Shown: one piece after another, positions 16,908-26,241 of the stretch
How positions within the stretch are numbered: position 1 is the first letter of the stretch
Layout of the letters: every line of letters starts with the position of its first letter
From: Leuconostoc pseudomesenteroides KCTC 3652
GTDB taxonomy: Bacteria; Bacillota; Bacilli; Lactobacillales; Lactobacillaceae
Assembly (NCBI RefSeq): GCF_014634745.1
Contig: NZ_BMBP01000002.1
Coordinates: forward strand, 124,001-188,000
Direction of reading: 5' to 3'
DNA length: 64,000 bases
Notes under the pieces: model-generated
Database searches by the model: none
Seen by the model: the letters and a program-made list of their open reading frames with translations, nothing else
Told to the model about the DNA's origin: nothing
Translations under genes and position numbers: made by a program

Positions 16908-19666
16908 GACCGATAACCTCGCTTAATTCTGAAAACATAATAGCCGCCAGCAAGTACCGCGATTAATATGAAAACACCTCCGACAATCAAATAAAGTTCA
17001 TTACCTGATCCACCAGTAGATGGAAAGACAGTTTTATTGGTATTATTAACCGTTAGGCTAATCTGATTATTACCCGCATCATTTTGTAAGGTTGATTTCC
17101 AATCGCCATTATTGTTAGTTACCTTAACGCTGCCATCATCAGAAATTACTATTGTGACGTTTTGACTAGTAATGTAGCCATCAGGCGCTTTTGTTTCTTT
17201 CAAAGTATATGTTCCTGATGAAAGATTTTCAAAAGTAAACATCGCTGTTGGATCAGTTTCTTTATAAGACGATGTTTTGCCCGCAGAGTCAGTTAATGTG
17301 AATTTAGCACCTTTTAGCGCATTTCCAGTAGTTTTATCAACCTTATTAACTGTCAGATCAAACTTCTTGAGAGCATCATTTTTGACAAATCTAACAACAT
17401 TATTCTTGTCAGGATTGTTTGATTTATCAGTCGCAATAGAAAAACCATCTTTATAGCCGTTACCATTAGCGGTTGGTGATGTCACACTAATACCTTGCCC
17501 ACTGCTTGACCATTTACCATCTTGCGATAATGTTATGGGATAAACCGTAGAATCAAGTTGATACCCAGTTGGGCTCTTAGTTTCTTGAATAGTGTAATTA
17601 CCTGGTGACAGTTGTTGCAACTGATTGTCCTTTAATGTATAGGACTGCTTGCCATCTGCTGATTTAACAATAAATTCAGCGCCAGTGAGTTTATTTGTTG
17701 AATTACTTGCATACTTATCAATAATTAAACCATACTGTGTATTTGTGATTGTTGACTCATTCGTTTTGTTAGCAATGCTTGAAACATAACCATCCGTAGC
17801 TTCACTAGAAACTTGGTAATTAAATGTATTGCCATTATTGTCATACGCTGGCAACCAAATAGATTGGTTATTTTTACTCAATTGCTTAAACGTTTTTGCC
17901 CAGTTATCACTTTTACTCAAAATACCAGAAGCTTGCCAATTAGTTGATTGGTTGTTCACAGTCCTTGTTACATTAAAGTTAATACTATCCGGTCGCTTCG
18001 ATGCATCAACCAACTCTTGCCATTGCTTGGTAACCTTTATCGCCGTTCCAGGTGCTTTAGCAGAAGGAACGCCGAATTCGACAGCATTACTATCCTTTGT
18101 CGGTGTGAAGGTTGTTTTACCATTCATCTGATACCAGTAATCCGGTTGGAATTTATCCGACTCGGTATTCAAATGAACTTGATAGTGAATTTGAACTTCT
18201 TGGTTTTTACCGAGGTTCATATTGCTAACAGAGATACTTCCGTTTGATTTGGTAACAGTTGGCAAATTCTGAACGACACTACTACCAACACTTTTGACTG
18301 TTGGTGTATCGTCACCGTATATAAACTGGGAACCTAGTGGGTCTGAAATAGTGCCTTGGTTGACGGTGTTGAATTGGCTTAGGACATTTTTTGCCTGATT
18401 ATTTAAGTAGGTAGTAACGTCCGAAGCACTGTTGGCATCTTGGTAAAGTCCAGATGAAGCAATTAAACTAGCCCTGGAACGCACACTATTGGAAGATAAA
18501 TAAAGTGGTGAATCCCAATAATTATTATTATTATCATCCCCTAACTGTATCCCTAAAGCATGTATTTCAGTTCCGCTGTCTCTGCTAATTTTTGCTTCTC
18601 CAAGCGTTGCTGGCCAAGTATTCCAAATTTTAACATTATTACCAGTATTGTAATATAATCCATAATTCTGTGCACTTGTTGTTGCTCCGTTAGGATCAGT
18701 TCCACTAATGTAACGATTATTCCGCTTTTCCCAATTATTTCTCCAACTGACAAATTGCGAAGTCGATCCAGGTTGGTCCTGATCTGAGGAGGAAAATGCT
18801 GTTCCATAGGTTGTTCCTGAAATGGTGGTTGCTTGAGTAACCTTATAAGAAAAGGTTGGAACACCATCAGTCAATAAAATCATCATTTTTTGGTGATTAT
18901 TTTTATCATCATCAAGCATTTTTTGACCTCTACGAATCCCCAATTGTGTGAAGGTTCCACCTGAGAAAGTTGGAGATAACGTGTTATTTATTTGTTCTGT
19001 CTGACCAGATGTTGAAAGACTCTGCATCCCAACTTCTAGATACCCATTTGAGCCTGTAACATAACCTCCTGGACTTGAAAATCCGACTAACCCAACATTA
19101 ACATACTGAGCAATTCCAGCATCTTTGATAGCCTGTAAAAATTGTTTAACGCCGTCTCTAGTTGCCTGTGCTCTATTACTTTTAGTTGAGTTATTATTAG
19201 GTTCCATTGATCCCGACATATCAACAACTAACACAATATCGATCGGTTTAATATTCTTAACTTCATTTCCCTTAACATTCAAATAAACATCATATAACCC
19301 AGGTGTTGCAGTCTCTTTAGCATACTTACGAATTTGGTAATCAGGGTTACTAGTATCAGTACCAAATTTCAAATATGATTTTGATGTATCAGATGAATCA
19401 CCATTCCAACTGCTATTCTTGTCCCAACCATTAGTAGTATCCCCACCTTGATGGTTGATTACAGTATTTTGTCCTGGAATAGTCCAAGAGTTAGTTGGCG
19501 AAATACCGCTACTGTTATTGGTATATTGCGGTGTTATGTCGCTTGCTGCAGAAGCAGTCAGCATTGGCTGTAAAAATGAACTCGTAACAATCGATCCCAT
19601 CAATAAAACAATTCCCAAGAAGTGAACAATTTTGTTGCGCAGATTCTTGTGAATATTTTTTTTCAT
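16904..19666 (-). CDS. Pilus tip adhesin with VWA domain, SpaC-like
   Basis: 920 residues from MKKNIHKNLR, whose ATG follows AGAGGAGAATT (a start seven codons upstream lacks a site). Signal peptide to about 45; VWA domain from about 140 with a complete MIDAS start (DIVLVVDMSGSMEPN) and LLTDGVPTF; then CnaB-type repeats with E-boxes NYTIQETKSPTGYQ and TYTLKETKAPDGY; sorting signal FPSTGGSG, hydrophobic helix, basic tail. VWA tip pilins such as SpaC bind mucus or matrix through the metal site. The anchor motif is FPSTG rather than LPxTG. First gene of the pilus operon. Confidence 0.93.
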   Translation of the reverse strand: MKKNIHKNLRNKIVHFLGIVLLMGSIVTSSFLQPMLTASAASDITPQYTNNSSGISPTNSWTIPGQNTVINHQGGDTTNGWDKNSSWNGDSSDTSKSYLKFGTDTSNPDYQIRKYAKETATPGLYDVYLNVKGNEVKNIKPIDIVLVVDMSGSMEPNNNSTKSNRAQATRDGVKQFLQAIKDAGIAQYVNVGLVGFSSPGGYVTGSNGYLEVGMQSLSTSGQTEQINNTLSPTFSGGTFTQLGIRRGQKMLDDDKNNHQKMMILLTDGVPTFSYKVTQATTISGTTYGTAFSSSDQDQPGSTSQFVSWRNNWEKRNNRYISGTDPNGATTSAQNYGLYYNTGNNVKIWNTWPATLGEAKISRDSGTEIHALGIQLGDDNNNNYWDSPLYLSSNSVRSRASLIASSGLYQDANSASDVTTYLNNQAKNVLSQFNTVNQGTISDPLGSQFIYGDDTPTVKSVGSSVVQNLPTVTKSNGSISVSNMNLGKNQEVQIHYQVHLNTESDKFQPDYWYQMNGKTTFTPTKDSNAVEFGVPSAKAPGTAIKVTKQWQELVDASKRPDSINFNVTRTVNNQSTNWQASGILSKSDNWAKTFKQLSKNNQSIWLPAYDNNGNTFNYQVSSEATDGYVSSIANKTNESTITNTQYGLIIDKYASNSTNKLTGAEFIVKSADGKQSYTLKDNQLQQLSPGNYTIQETKSPTGYQLDSTVYPITLSQDGKWSSSGQGISVTSPTANGNGYKDGFSIATDKSNNPDKNNVVRFVKNDALKKFDLTVNKVDKTTGNALKGAKFTLTDSAGKTSSYKETDPTAMFTFENLSSGTYTLKETKAPDGYITSQNVTIVISDDGSVKVTNNNGDWKSTLQNDAGNNQISLTVNNTNKTVFPSTGGSGNELYLIVGGVFILIAVLAGGYYVFRIKRGYRS

Positions 19667-20161
19667 AATTCTCCTCTCTAAGAACATTAATTGTTCTTTT
19701 TTATAAAAATTAATTCACAACATCTGAGAAATTTTATTCTTTCTCACCATGAACTGTAGCTCGAGTTTGTCTTTTGCTATTGTAATCTTTATAAAATTCA
19801 CTCTAATGTTTGTGATGTGTGTATAATTTAAAAAATATTTACATTTTTTAAAAGCAACAAAAACTTTAACTACCCGGGTAGCGTAAGTTTTTTATAATTC
19901 CCCCCCATTCTCGAATCGGACAAAGAATGTACTACAATTCTTTTCATGGCTATTAATTATTATCTATTACTTTTTTTATATTTTCATGATACAAAAAGGG
20001 ATTTTATAGCAAATTCAAATCCATAAACCGGCATATGGTTATTTTTTTATTATTTTTTTTATACAATAATTCACGAGTATCTAAAGAACGAAATTTTTAA
20101 GAATACATATTTTTTAGTCTCAATTGTCTGGTCACTATAAATGAATAAACTAGGAGTGTTG
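19667..20161. other. Divergent control region between the pilus operon and its AraC-type regulator
   Basis: About 490 AT-rich bases with no coding frame. It holds a near-symmetric palindrome with T-tracts on both sides (19859-19892), a run of seven C (19900-19906) and AT-rich promoter-like stretches. It must contain promoters for both directions. Confidence 0.5.
19859..19892. promoter_or_regulatory. Palindrome with two-sided T-tracts in the pilus control region
   Basis: AAAAACTT (19859-19866) and AAGTTTTT (19885-19892) flank an inner perfect palindrome CTACCCGGGTAG (19870-19881), with three unpaired bases on each side. T runs follow the stem on both strands. It can work as an operator for the divergent regulator or as an attenuator/insulator hairpin in either transcript. 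Confidence 0.55.
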
Positions 20162-21277
20162 ATGAATAACATTGCAAAACTAGCAAAAATATTAAATGCT
20201 AATGTCTTTTTTTTGGATAGTGCTAAGCAGACCACAAACTTTTTATACAAAAATAATCGTGATTCCAATAATGACATTCATGCTTTTTTATTGAACAAAC
20301 TAGATTTGGTGCTATCTCACTCGTATACTTCAGTTGATTATGATTTAGGACACGCTGTTATATGTAAAATTAATTCAACTCAGTTAATATGCTTTGTATT
20401 TTTATACAAAAAAAGAGTAAATGATAACAACGAACTAATACTTTTACACTCATTACAAAATTTCAAAACAATTGCACAAATTATTTTTACAATGTACAAT
20501 GCGGTGGAAGCACCCGATGAAGACATTTATATCATAAAAATTGATAACAAAAAAAAGGTAAAACCAACACATTTGGTACCATTTGATTCACAATTATTTT
20601 TTGACACAGAAACTGATATTATTAAAGCAATTGTATATTCAAAAAAAAATCAGCTGATCAAAGCATTAGAGCGTCTAGCAGAATTTAACTTAGTAGCTGA
20701 ACATTTAACAGCCAATAATATTATTCGAGGCGAAAAGAATACCCTCATTTCTTACATATCAATTTTAAATCGGGCAATTATACAATGGGGTTATCCAGCT
20801 AAATTAGCTTTCCAATTGCAATATAGTTTAGTGCAGGAAGTGGAATTATCACCCCAATTTTTAAATTTTTTTCAAACCATTAGGGAAATTTCATGGCACT
20901 ATTTTAACGTTGTTAAAGATTATCGATTTAATAATTTTCTACCATTGCACCAAAGAATTAAACAATATATTAAACAACATATCAGAGAAAATATTACTCT
21001 AGATGACATTGCTACTGGATTAAATGCTTCGAAAAAAACGCTAAATCCTGCTTTTAAAAAAGAATACGGTGTCACAATCACACAATTTATTCGACAGACA
21101 AAAGTTGAAACAGCCAAAGAGCTCTTGATTGCATCCAATTTGTCACTACTAGAAATTGCTGAATTGCTATCATTCTCAACAGCCACCTATTTTGTCAAAA
21201 CATTTAAAAAAGTGACAGGTGTGACGCCAAATCATTTCAGAAAACATTTTATTAGCAAATCACTGCTTGACGACTAA
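20162..21277 (+). CDS. AraC-family transcriptional regulator, divergent from the pilus operon
   Basis: 371 residues from ATG 20162, which follows TAGGAGTGTTG; an ATG at 20141 lies ahead of that site. The first 260 residues match no family I recognise. The last 100 carry the two AraC helix-turn-helix motifs (ENITLDDIATGLNASKKTLN and LSLLEIAELLSFSTATYFVK) followed by the family end FKKVTGVTPNHFRK. Facing away from the pilus genes across one control region, it is the likely activator of pilus expression. The coding sequence is very AT-rich compared with housekeeping genes here. Confidence 0.88.
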   Translation: MNNIAKLAKILNANVFFLDSAKQTTNFLYKNNRDSNNDIHAFLLNKLDLVLSHSYTSVDYDLGHAVICKINSTQLICFVFLYKKRVNDNNELILLHSLQNFKTIAQIIFTMYNAVEAPDEDIYIIKIDNKKKVKPTHLVPFDSQLFFDTETDIIKAIVYSKKNQLIKALERLAEFNLVAEHLTANNIIRGEKNTLISYISILNRAIIQWGYPAKLAFQLQYSLVQEVELSPQFLNFFQTIREISWHYFNVVKDYRFNNFLPLHQRIKQYIKQHIRENITLDDIATGLNASKKTLNPAFKKEYGVTITQFIRQTKVETAKELLIASNLSLLEIAELLSFSTATYFVKTFKKVTGVTPNHFRKHFISKSLLDD

Positions 21278-21291
21278 AGATTATAAAGCAC

Positions 21292-21325
21292 AAAAAAACG
21301 AATTTAGAGAAAACTAAATTCGTTT
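21292..21325 (-). terminator. Terminator between gapA and the AraC-type gene
   Basis: Perfect 12-bp stem AAACGAATTTAG (21296-21307) with CTAAATTCGTTT (21314-21325) and a six-base loop. The T-tract is on the minus-strand side, ending the gapA transcript; the stem may also stop the plus-strand regulator. Confidence 0.88.
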
Positions 21326-21345
21326 AAAACATTTCGCAATTTGAA

Positions 21346-22356
21346 TTATAAACTGGCAAAGTACTGTAAAGTGCGAATCATATTCGACGTAAATCCGTAT
21401 TCGTTATCATACCAAGTAACCGTTTTTACTAATTGAAAGTCACCAGCTGTTGTAATTTCGGTCTGAGTCGGATCAAAGACACCACCATGTGTATCACCAA
21501 TCATATCCGAAGAGACAATTTCATCATCGTCATAACCAAATGATTCCGATTGATATTTTTTCATGGTATTATTAATTTCTTCAGCCGTTACATGACGTGA
21601 CAAGATTGAAACCAGTTCTGTCACTGAACCATCAACGACCGCCACACGTTGCGCATGTCCTTGTAATTTGCCTTGCAACTCAGGAATAACCAAACCAATC
21701 GCCTTAGCTGCACCAGTTGAATGAGGAATTGTATTAGCTGATGCTGTTCGGTTAGAACGCAGATTGCTTCCTTTAGGACCATCTAGTATCATTTGCGTTG
21801 AAGTGAATGCGTGAATCGTCGTCATTGTACCAACTTCAATACCAAATTCTTTTTGTAAAACATAGGCCATGGGGGCTAGCGATTGGGTGGTGCATGATCC
21901 AGCTGAGATAATTTTATCGTCTGGGGTTAAAATATTTTGGTTAACACCATAAACGACAGTTGGCATATTTCCAGCTGGAGCTGTCACCAACACTTTTTTG
22001 ACACCCGCGTCTAAATGTGCCGTCGCTTTTTCAGTTGAGGTATAAAATCCAGTAGCTTCCAACACATACTCAACACCATCATTTTGCACCCATGGAATTT
22101 GACGGGCATCTTGCTCTGCGTAAACGTTATAATGTTTGCCGTTCACAATAATACCAGTTTCATCTGCTGACACTTCGGCTTTAAGTTTACCGTGAGTTGA
22201 GTCATGCTTTAGTAAGTATGCTAGTATTGCTGGACTTGTCAAATCATTGATGGCTACAACTTCAATATCATCGGCCGATTCTGCTAATGATAGAATTCTC
22301 CGAAATGCCAAACGTCCAATACGTCCAAAACCGTTAATACCAACTTTTACACTCAT
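21346..22356 (-). CDS. gap: Glyceraldehyde-3-phosphate dehydrogenase, type I
   Basis: 336 residues from [21 protein letters not shown] 22354-22356 follows AAAGGAGAAAAT. It converts glyceraldehyde-3-phosphate, NAD and phosphate to 1,3-bisphosphoglycerate in glycolysis and the phosphoketolase route. The NAD-binding [10 protein letters not shown] and the catalytic Cys in [13 protein letters not shown] near residue 151 are present; most family members read SCTTN at this point, here Gln replaces Asn. [12 protein letters not shown] closes the protein. It lies at the end of the redox gene run, 48 bp after the Nox-like gene, and may have its own promoter. Confidence 0.96.
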   Translation of the reverse strand: MSVKVGINGFGRIGRLAFRRILSLAESADDIEVVAINDLTSPAILAYLLKHDSTHGKLKAEVSADETGIIVNGKHYNVYAEQDARQIPWVQNDGVEYVLEATGFYTSTEKATAHLDAGVKKVLVTAPAGNMPTVVYGVNQNILTPDDKIISAGSCTTQSLAPMAYVLQKEFGIEVGTMTTIHAFTSTQMILDGPKGSNLRSNRTASANTIPHSTGAAKAIGLVIPELQGKLQGHAQRVAVVDGSVTELVSILSRHVTAEEINNTMKKYQSESFGYDDDEIVSSDMIGDTHGGVFDPTQTEITTAGDFQLVKTVTWYDNEYGFTSNMIRTLQYFASL

Positions 22357-22404
22357 ATTTTCTCCTTTATTAATAATTATTTTTATTGTTAATGACATTG
22401 CTCA

Positions 22405-23772
22405 CTATGCAATGGTCATGTATTCACCTAGCGCATGTTGCGCTGCAAGATTTAAAATTGACCATTGCTTATCAAAACTAGGCTGGAAGAAAAAATCCGC
22501 CTCCGCTAAATCGGATAATGTCATTTTACCTTTAATCGCTAACGCAATTGTGTTAACAATCTCCACCACATTTGCCTGAGACAGAATTTGGCCACCGAGA
22601 ATCACATGGTTGATTGGATTGTATGTTAATTTAATCATCACTCTAGGATTGTCTAATTTTACAAACGAGGGTAACAAAGATCCAACATATAAGCTACTTT
22701 CTGTTTTAATTGACAGATTTTTGGCGCTATAATCGTTTAATCCAGTATTAGCCAATTTTAATCCGAATACTCGTAACGCAGAAGTCCCATTAACTCCTGA
22801 AAATGGACGCTCAGGTTGACTCATTTGATAAATATTTTCTGCCACGTAACGTGCTTCACGCCTTGCTGTGGATGCTAATGCAATCGGTGCTTGTTTTCCA
22901 ACACTAGCGTATGCGGGCAATATTGCATCTCCAATAGCAAAAATATCTGGTTGGCTGGTCCGTAAAAATGGATCAGTTGCTATCCAGCCACGACTGTCTA
23001 AATCAACCGTCCCTGCTAACCAATCTGTATTGGGACGAACACCAGCCGCGATGATGCATAAGTCTGCCGCAAAATGTTGCCCATCATCAGTGATAACTTG
23101 TGTAACGCCACTATCTCCCCTAAATTCAGATACACCATGACCAAGGTAAAGCGATACACCATTTTTGATGAGCTCATTTTTCACTTCATTAGACAGCGGT
23201 TCGTCTAAATAGTTACCCAGAGGATGCGATATTTTATCAACAACAGTGACTTGTTTGCCTGCCTTGGCAAATATTTCTGACGCCTCAATACCAATATAAC
23301 CGGCACCAACTATAACAACATTTTTGACTGTCTTATCATGCAACTTCTCATTAAGTTTAATCGCCCAATCACGACCACGCATTAGGTAAATATTTTTTAA
23401 ATCCACGCCTTTAATTGGAATTAGAGCTGGTGTAACGCCTGTTGATAGAATTAATCGATCATAACTATCGGTTGAAATAGCCTCCGTTATTAAATTTTTG
23501 ACTGTGATTTGATGCACCGATGGATCGATCTTTGTCACTTTACTATTCATCTGTACTTTACCACCACGCATTTCCAAATCCATTGGTGTAAAATTACGCA
23601 CATCATCTCGTTTAGTAGTCTGCTCTTCAAGAAAGAGTTGCATACCACATGACATAAACGAAATAAAATCGCTTTGTTCATAAACCGTGACATCTATATC
23701 ACTATAACGATCTAATAATTCAAAGGCAGCCTCATGACCGCCATGCGATGCCCCTACAATAATGACTTTCAT
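22405..23772 (-). CDS. FAD-dependent NADH oxidase/peroxidase-family protein (Nox-like)
   Basis: 455 residues from ATG 23770-23772 (MKVIIVGASHGGHEAA), preceded by a run of seven G that serves as ribosome binding site. FAD site GASHGGHEAAFELL at the N-terminus, redox cysteine in SFMSCGMQLF near residue 42, NAD-binding VVIVGAGYIGIEASEIFAKAG near 155, second FAD motif IFAIGDAI near 275. The single active Cys is typical of water-forming NADH oxidases and NADH peroxidases, which regenerate NAD and remove oxygen or peroxide. CoA-disulfide reductase is a related alternative. Confidence 0.88.
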   Translation of the reverse strand: MKVIIVGASHGGHEAAFELLDRYSDIDVTVYEQSDFISFMSCGMQLFLEEQTTKRDDVRNFTPMDLEMRGGKVQMNSKVTKIDPSVHQITVKNLITEAISTDSYDRLILSTGVTPALIPIKGVDLKNIYLMRGRDWAIKLNEKLHDKTVKNVVIVGAGYIGIEASEIFAKAGKQVTVVDKISHPLGNYLDEPLSNEVKNELIKNGVSLYLGHGVSEFRGDSGVTQVITDDGQHFAADLCIIAAGVRPNTDWLAGTVDLDSRGWIATDPFLRTSQPDIFAIGDAILPAYASVGKQAPIALASTARREARYVAENIYQMSQPERPFSGVNGTSALRVFGLKLANTGLNDYSAKNLSIKTESSLYVGSLLPSFVKLDNPRVMIKLTYNPINHVILGGQILSQANVVEIVNTIALAIKGKMTLSDLAEADFFFQPSFDKQWSILNLAAQHALGEYMTIA

Positions 23773-23814
23773 TTTTACCCCCCCAAAAAAATCACAACAC
23801 AACTTTTGCTTTAA

Positions 23815-24123
23815 TCACCTGTATTGCTCCAAAATTTCTGACAACATTTCTTTATTATGGAAGCCAGTCAAGCGATCAACCACCACGCCATCTTTTTTAA
23901 TAAGTAATGTTGGAATCGCTTTAATGCCTAATTCCGTCGCAACTTTTTGATTATGTTCAGTATTTAGTTTTGTAAATTTAATGTCACTAAATCGTTCAGA
24001 CATTTCTTCAACTACTGGACTTTGCATCTTACATGGACCACACCAACTTGCCCAAAAATCAGTTAACACTAAACCAGTTCTTGTTTCATCATTGAAGTTT
24101 TGATCATTAATTTCTATTACCAT
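23815..24123 (-). CDS. trxA: Thioredoxin
   Basis: 102 residues with the active site FWASWCGPCKM near residues 24-34 and the cis-proline IPTLLI near 73: a standard thioredoxin. It reduces disulfides in cytosolic proteins and is the electron donor for MsrA and MsrB, whose genes lie directly upstream. The ATG follows a GGGGGAATTGGG ribosome binding site. Confidence 0.95.
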   Translation of the reverse strand: MVIEINDQNFNDETRTGLVLTDFWASWCGPCKMQSPVVEEMSERFSDIKFTKLNTEHNQKVATELGIKAIPTLLIKKDGVVVDRLTGFHNKEMLSEILEQYR

Positions 24124-24144
24124 TTCCCAATTCCCCCAATTGAT

Positions 24145-24588
24145 TTAATTACCATACAAACTATTCAGGTAATTGCCATACCCCTGTGCTACCATTTGGT
24201 CCTTTGGGATAAATCTAAGTGCCGCAGAATTTATGCAATATCGCAAACCGCCTTGATCCTTTGGACCATCAGGAAAAACATGACCCAAATGCGAATCAGC
24301 TAATTTTGACTTAACCTCAACCCGTTTCATACCAAATGAATTATCATTGTGTTCAACAACATTTTCAGGTGCCAAAATGTGAGTAAAGGCCGGCCAACCA
24401 CAGCCTGAGTCGTATTTGTCTCGTGATGTGAACAGTGGCTCACCACTCACGACATCAACATAAATACCATCTTTAAAAAAATTATCGTACTTTCCAGTAA
24501 ATGCTCTTTCTGTTGTGCCATTCTGTGTCACTTGCCGCTCTTCATTAGTTAGAGTTGCTTTTTGCTTTTCTAATTGTTCTTTGTCCAT
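24145..24588 (-). CDS. msrB: Peptide-methionine (R)-S-oxide reductase
   Basis: 147 residues from ATG 24588 (GGGAG upstream; a GTG one codon earlier is less likely). Reduces the R isomer of methionine sulfoxide in proteins. SGCGWPAF near residue 64, [10 protein letters not shown] near 102 and [11 protein letters not shown] with the catalytic Cys near 118 define the SelR family. The zinc-binding CxxC pairs found in some members are absent. Directly follows msrA. Confidence 0.95.
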   Translation of the reverse strand: MDKEQLEKQKATLTNEERQVTQNGTTERAFTGKYDNFFKDGIYVDVVSGEPLFTSRDKYDSGCGWPAFTHILAPENVVEHNDNSFGMKRVEVKSKLADSHLGHVFPDGPKDQGGLRYCINSAALRFIPKDQMVAQGYGNYLNSLYGN

Positions 24589-24600
24589 CACATACTCCCT

Positions 24601-25125
24601 TCACAATTTATCATTCCAATAGCAATGTTGAAACGCATGACGCGGTCGCATCATGATTGCTTCTCGCATTGGATTTTTCTTGTAAAAATCTTGATGCTCT
24701 GATTCTGCATCATAAAATGGTTGAGCATCCTTAATTGCAGTGACAACAGGTTGGTCAAATCGATTTGATTTCTGAAGTTCTTCTTTTGATTCCTGTGCTT
24801 CTCTTCTTTGTTCTTCAGAATTAGTAAATATAACTGGTTTGTAGGTATTGCCTCGATCTGCAAATTGTCCCTGATTGTCAGTAGGATCTGAAATCATCCA
24901 ATATATGTTCAGTAGTTGCTTATACGAAATTTTGCTATCGTCAAACCACACTTTTACTGCTTCAACATGACCAGTTAGATGACTGGATACTTCCTCATAG
25001 GTTGGATTGGCAACTGAGCCACCAGTATAACCTGATCTGACTTTTTGAATGCCATCCATTTTTTCAAATGGCTCCACCATACACCAAAAACAACCACCCG
25101 CAAATATTGCTGTTTGAATTGCCAT
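24601..25125 (-). CDS. msrA: Peptide-methionine (S)-S-oxide reductase
   Basis: 174 residues from MAIQTAIFAGGCFWCM; ATG 25125 follows AAGGAGAAGTGATT. The GCFWC motif near residue 12 holds the catalytic cysteine; YTGGSVANPTYEEV and DPTDNQGQFADRG are standard family segments. Repairs S-methionine sulfoxide using thioredoxin. The gene overlaps the glutaredoxin end and precedes msrB by 12 bp, so they are co-transcribed. Confidence 0.96.
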   Translation of the reverse strand: MAIQTAIFAGGCFWCMVEPFEKMDGIQKVRSGYTGGSVANPTYEEVSSHLTGHVEAVKVWFDDSKISYKQLLNIYWMISDPTDNQGQFADRGNTYKPVIFTNSEEQRREAQESKEELQKSNRFDQPVVTAIKDAQPFYDAESEHQDFYKKNPMREAIMMRPRHAFQHCYWNDKL

Positions 25126-25127
25126 AA

Positions 25128-25397
25128 TCACTTCTCCTTGCTTTTATTAGTTTGATATCGATCGGTAAAAAATGTTAATAAGTGTTTTAAACTTAATCCG
25201 TGCCAAATTGTACCATCATTCATTTTGATAACCGGAAAACTACGATACCCCATTTGTTTTAATTTCTGCAAAGTTTCCGGATGATTTTCAATGTTTACTG
25301 TTTCAACCTGAACGCCACAATTCATCAGGATTCTTGCAGTAATCCTACATTTGAGACACCCCGTCACATGATAAATAACTGCCAACTTTTGCGTCAT
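25128..25397 (-). CDS. Glutaredoxin-like protein
   Basis: About 89 residues. Thioredoxin-fold redox protein with CLKC active site (HVTGCLKCRITARIL) near residue 15 and the cis-proline segment YRSFPVIKMNDG near 52, which make it similar to NrdH-type redoxins. ATG 25397 is eight bases from AAGGGG; another ATG at 25403 is too close to it. The first about 53 bases overlap the end of the upstream HesB-like gene in another frame, so translation is probably coupled. Likely a dithiol donor or a disulfide sensor in this redox operon. Confidence 0.8.
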   Translation of the reverse strand: MTQKLAVIYHVTGCLKCRITARILMNCGVQVETVNIENHPETLQKLKQMGYRSFPVIKMNDGTIWHGLSLKHLLTFFTDRYQTNKSKEK

Positions 25398-25752
25398 TCT
25401 CATTCACCCCTTGTACATCATAAATACCACAATTTGAGTCAACAACACCAGCGTCACTTGTCAAAACATTCGCTAAATATTTATTTTGTTCTAACTTCAA
25501 GTCACCATTTCCAAGTTGTGGTAGAGCATACTTTTTAATGTATATTTTGCCTAAATTAGATTCAATCGTGGTGTCGAAGTCCTTTGTGATTTGACTTTGT
25601 GTTGCTAATATCAAGTTGAAAGCAACATCCAACGTGCAGGTTGCCGCGTTAGAAAACGGACCGACACCATCATCAAAATCTAAAATCAGCACTGTTTCCG
25701 GATGAGTTACTTTGCTTATTTTTTTCGTTAAATTTTCTGAAACTGATAACAT
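25345..25752 (-). CDS. HesB/YqkB-like iron-sulfur cluster biosynthesis family protein
   Basis: 135 residues, with the weakly conserved pattern of small HesB-like core domain proteins of Firmicutes (LILDFDDGVGPFSNAATCTLD near residue 22; NKYLANVL and YDVQGVNEND further on). Cysteines occur near residues 38, 109 and 129 but not in the CxC arrangement of true A-type scaffolds. Function in cluster handling is a family inference. The ATG follows a GGGGGAAT ribosome binding site, 20 bp after the regulator stop. Its 3' end overlaps the glutaredoxin gene. Confidence 0.6.
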   Translation of the reverse strand: MLSVSENLTKKISKVTHPETVLILDFDDGVGPFSNAATCTLDVAFNLILATQSQITKDFDTTIESNLGKIYIKKYALPQLGNGDLKLEQNKYLANVLTSDAGVVDSNCGIYDVQGVNENDAKVGSYLSCDGVSQM

Positions 25753-25772
25753 AAATTATTCCCCCAAAAAAA

Positions 25773-26216
25773 TTATTCTGAAATATTTTTAAACATTTTT
25801 TCTGTTAGATGAACCATCTGCTGCCATTCTTCATCAGTTAATCCGCTATTACTAGCTAACAATTGTGGAAGCTGCAATGCTTGCTGTCGTTTCAACTTTC
25901 CCTCAGATAACAACGTCAACTCAACAATTCGCTCATCTTCAGTTGAACGTACTTTTGAAATTAATCCCCTATCGGTCATTCTTTTAAGCATGGGTGATAA
26001 TGTACCATATTCTAAGTCCAACAGTCTTCCCAACTCATTAACCGTTAGTTTTTGCTTATCGTAGAGAGCAACCAGCACAAGATATTGCGGATATGTTAAT
26101 CCCAATTGTTTTAGTCGTGGCATATACATTCGCTGAATTGCACGAGAGGTCACATAGATATAAAAACACAAGTGGTTGTCTAACTTAATGTTGTCATTAT
26201 TAACTGGAATTTCCAA
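25773..26216 (-). CDS. MarR-family regulator of OhrR type
   Basis: 147 residues from a TTG at 26214-26216, which has AGAAGGCG at proper distance; a TTG eight codons upstream lacks such a site. Winged-helix MarR fold: LTVNELGRLLDLEYGTLSPMLKRM is the recognition region, followed by the wing VRSTEDERIVELTL. LCFYIYVTSRAIQRMY in the first helix matches OhrR, whose single reactive cysteine at this position senses organic peroxides. It leads the redox gene run and has palindromic sites just upstream, so autoregulation and control of the operon are likely. Confidence 0.85.
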   Translation of the reverse strand: MEIPVNNDNIKLDNHLCFYIYVTSRAIQRMYMPRLKQLGLTYPQYLVLVALYDKQKLTVNELGRLLDLEYGTLSPMLKRMTDRGLISKVRSTEDERIVELTLLSEGKLKRQQALQLPQLLASNSGLTDEEWQQMVHLTEKMFKNISE

Positions 26217-26241
26217 GTTCGTCGCCTTCTTTCTTAACAAC

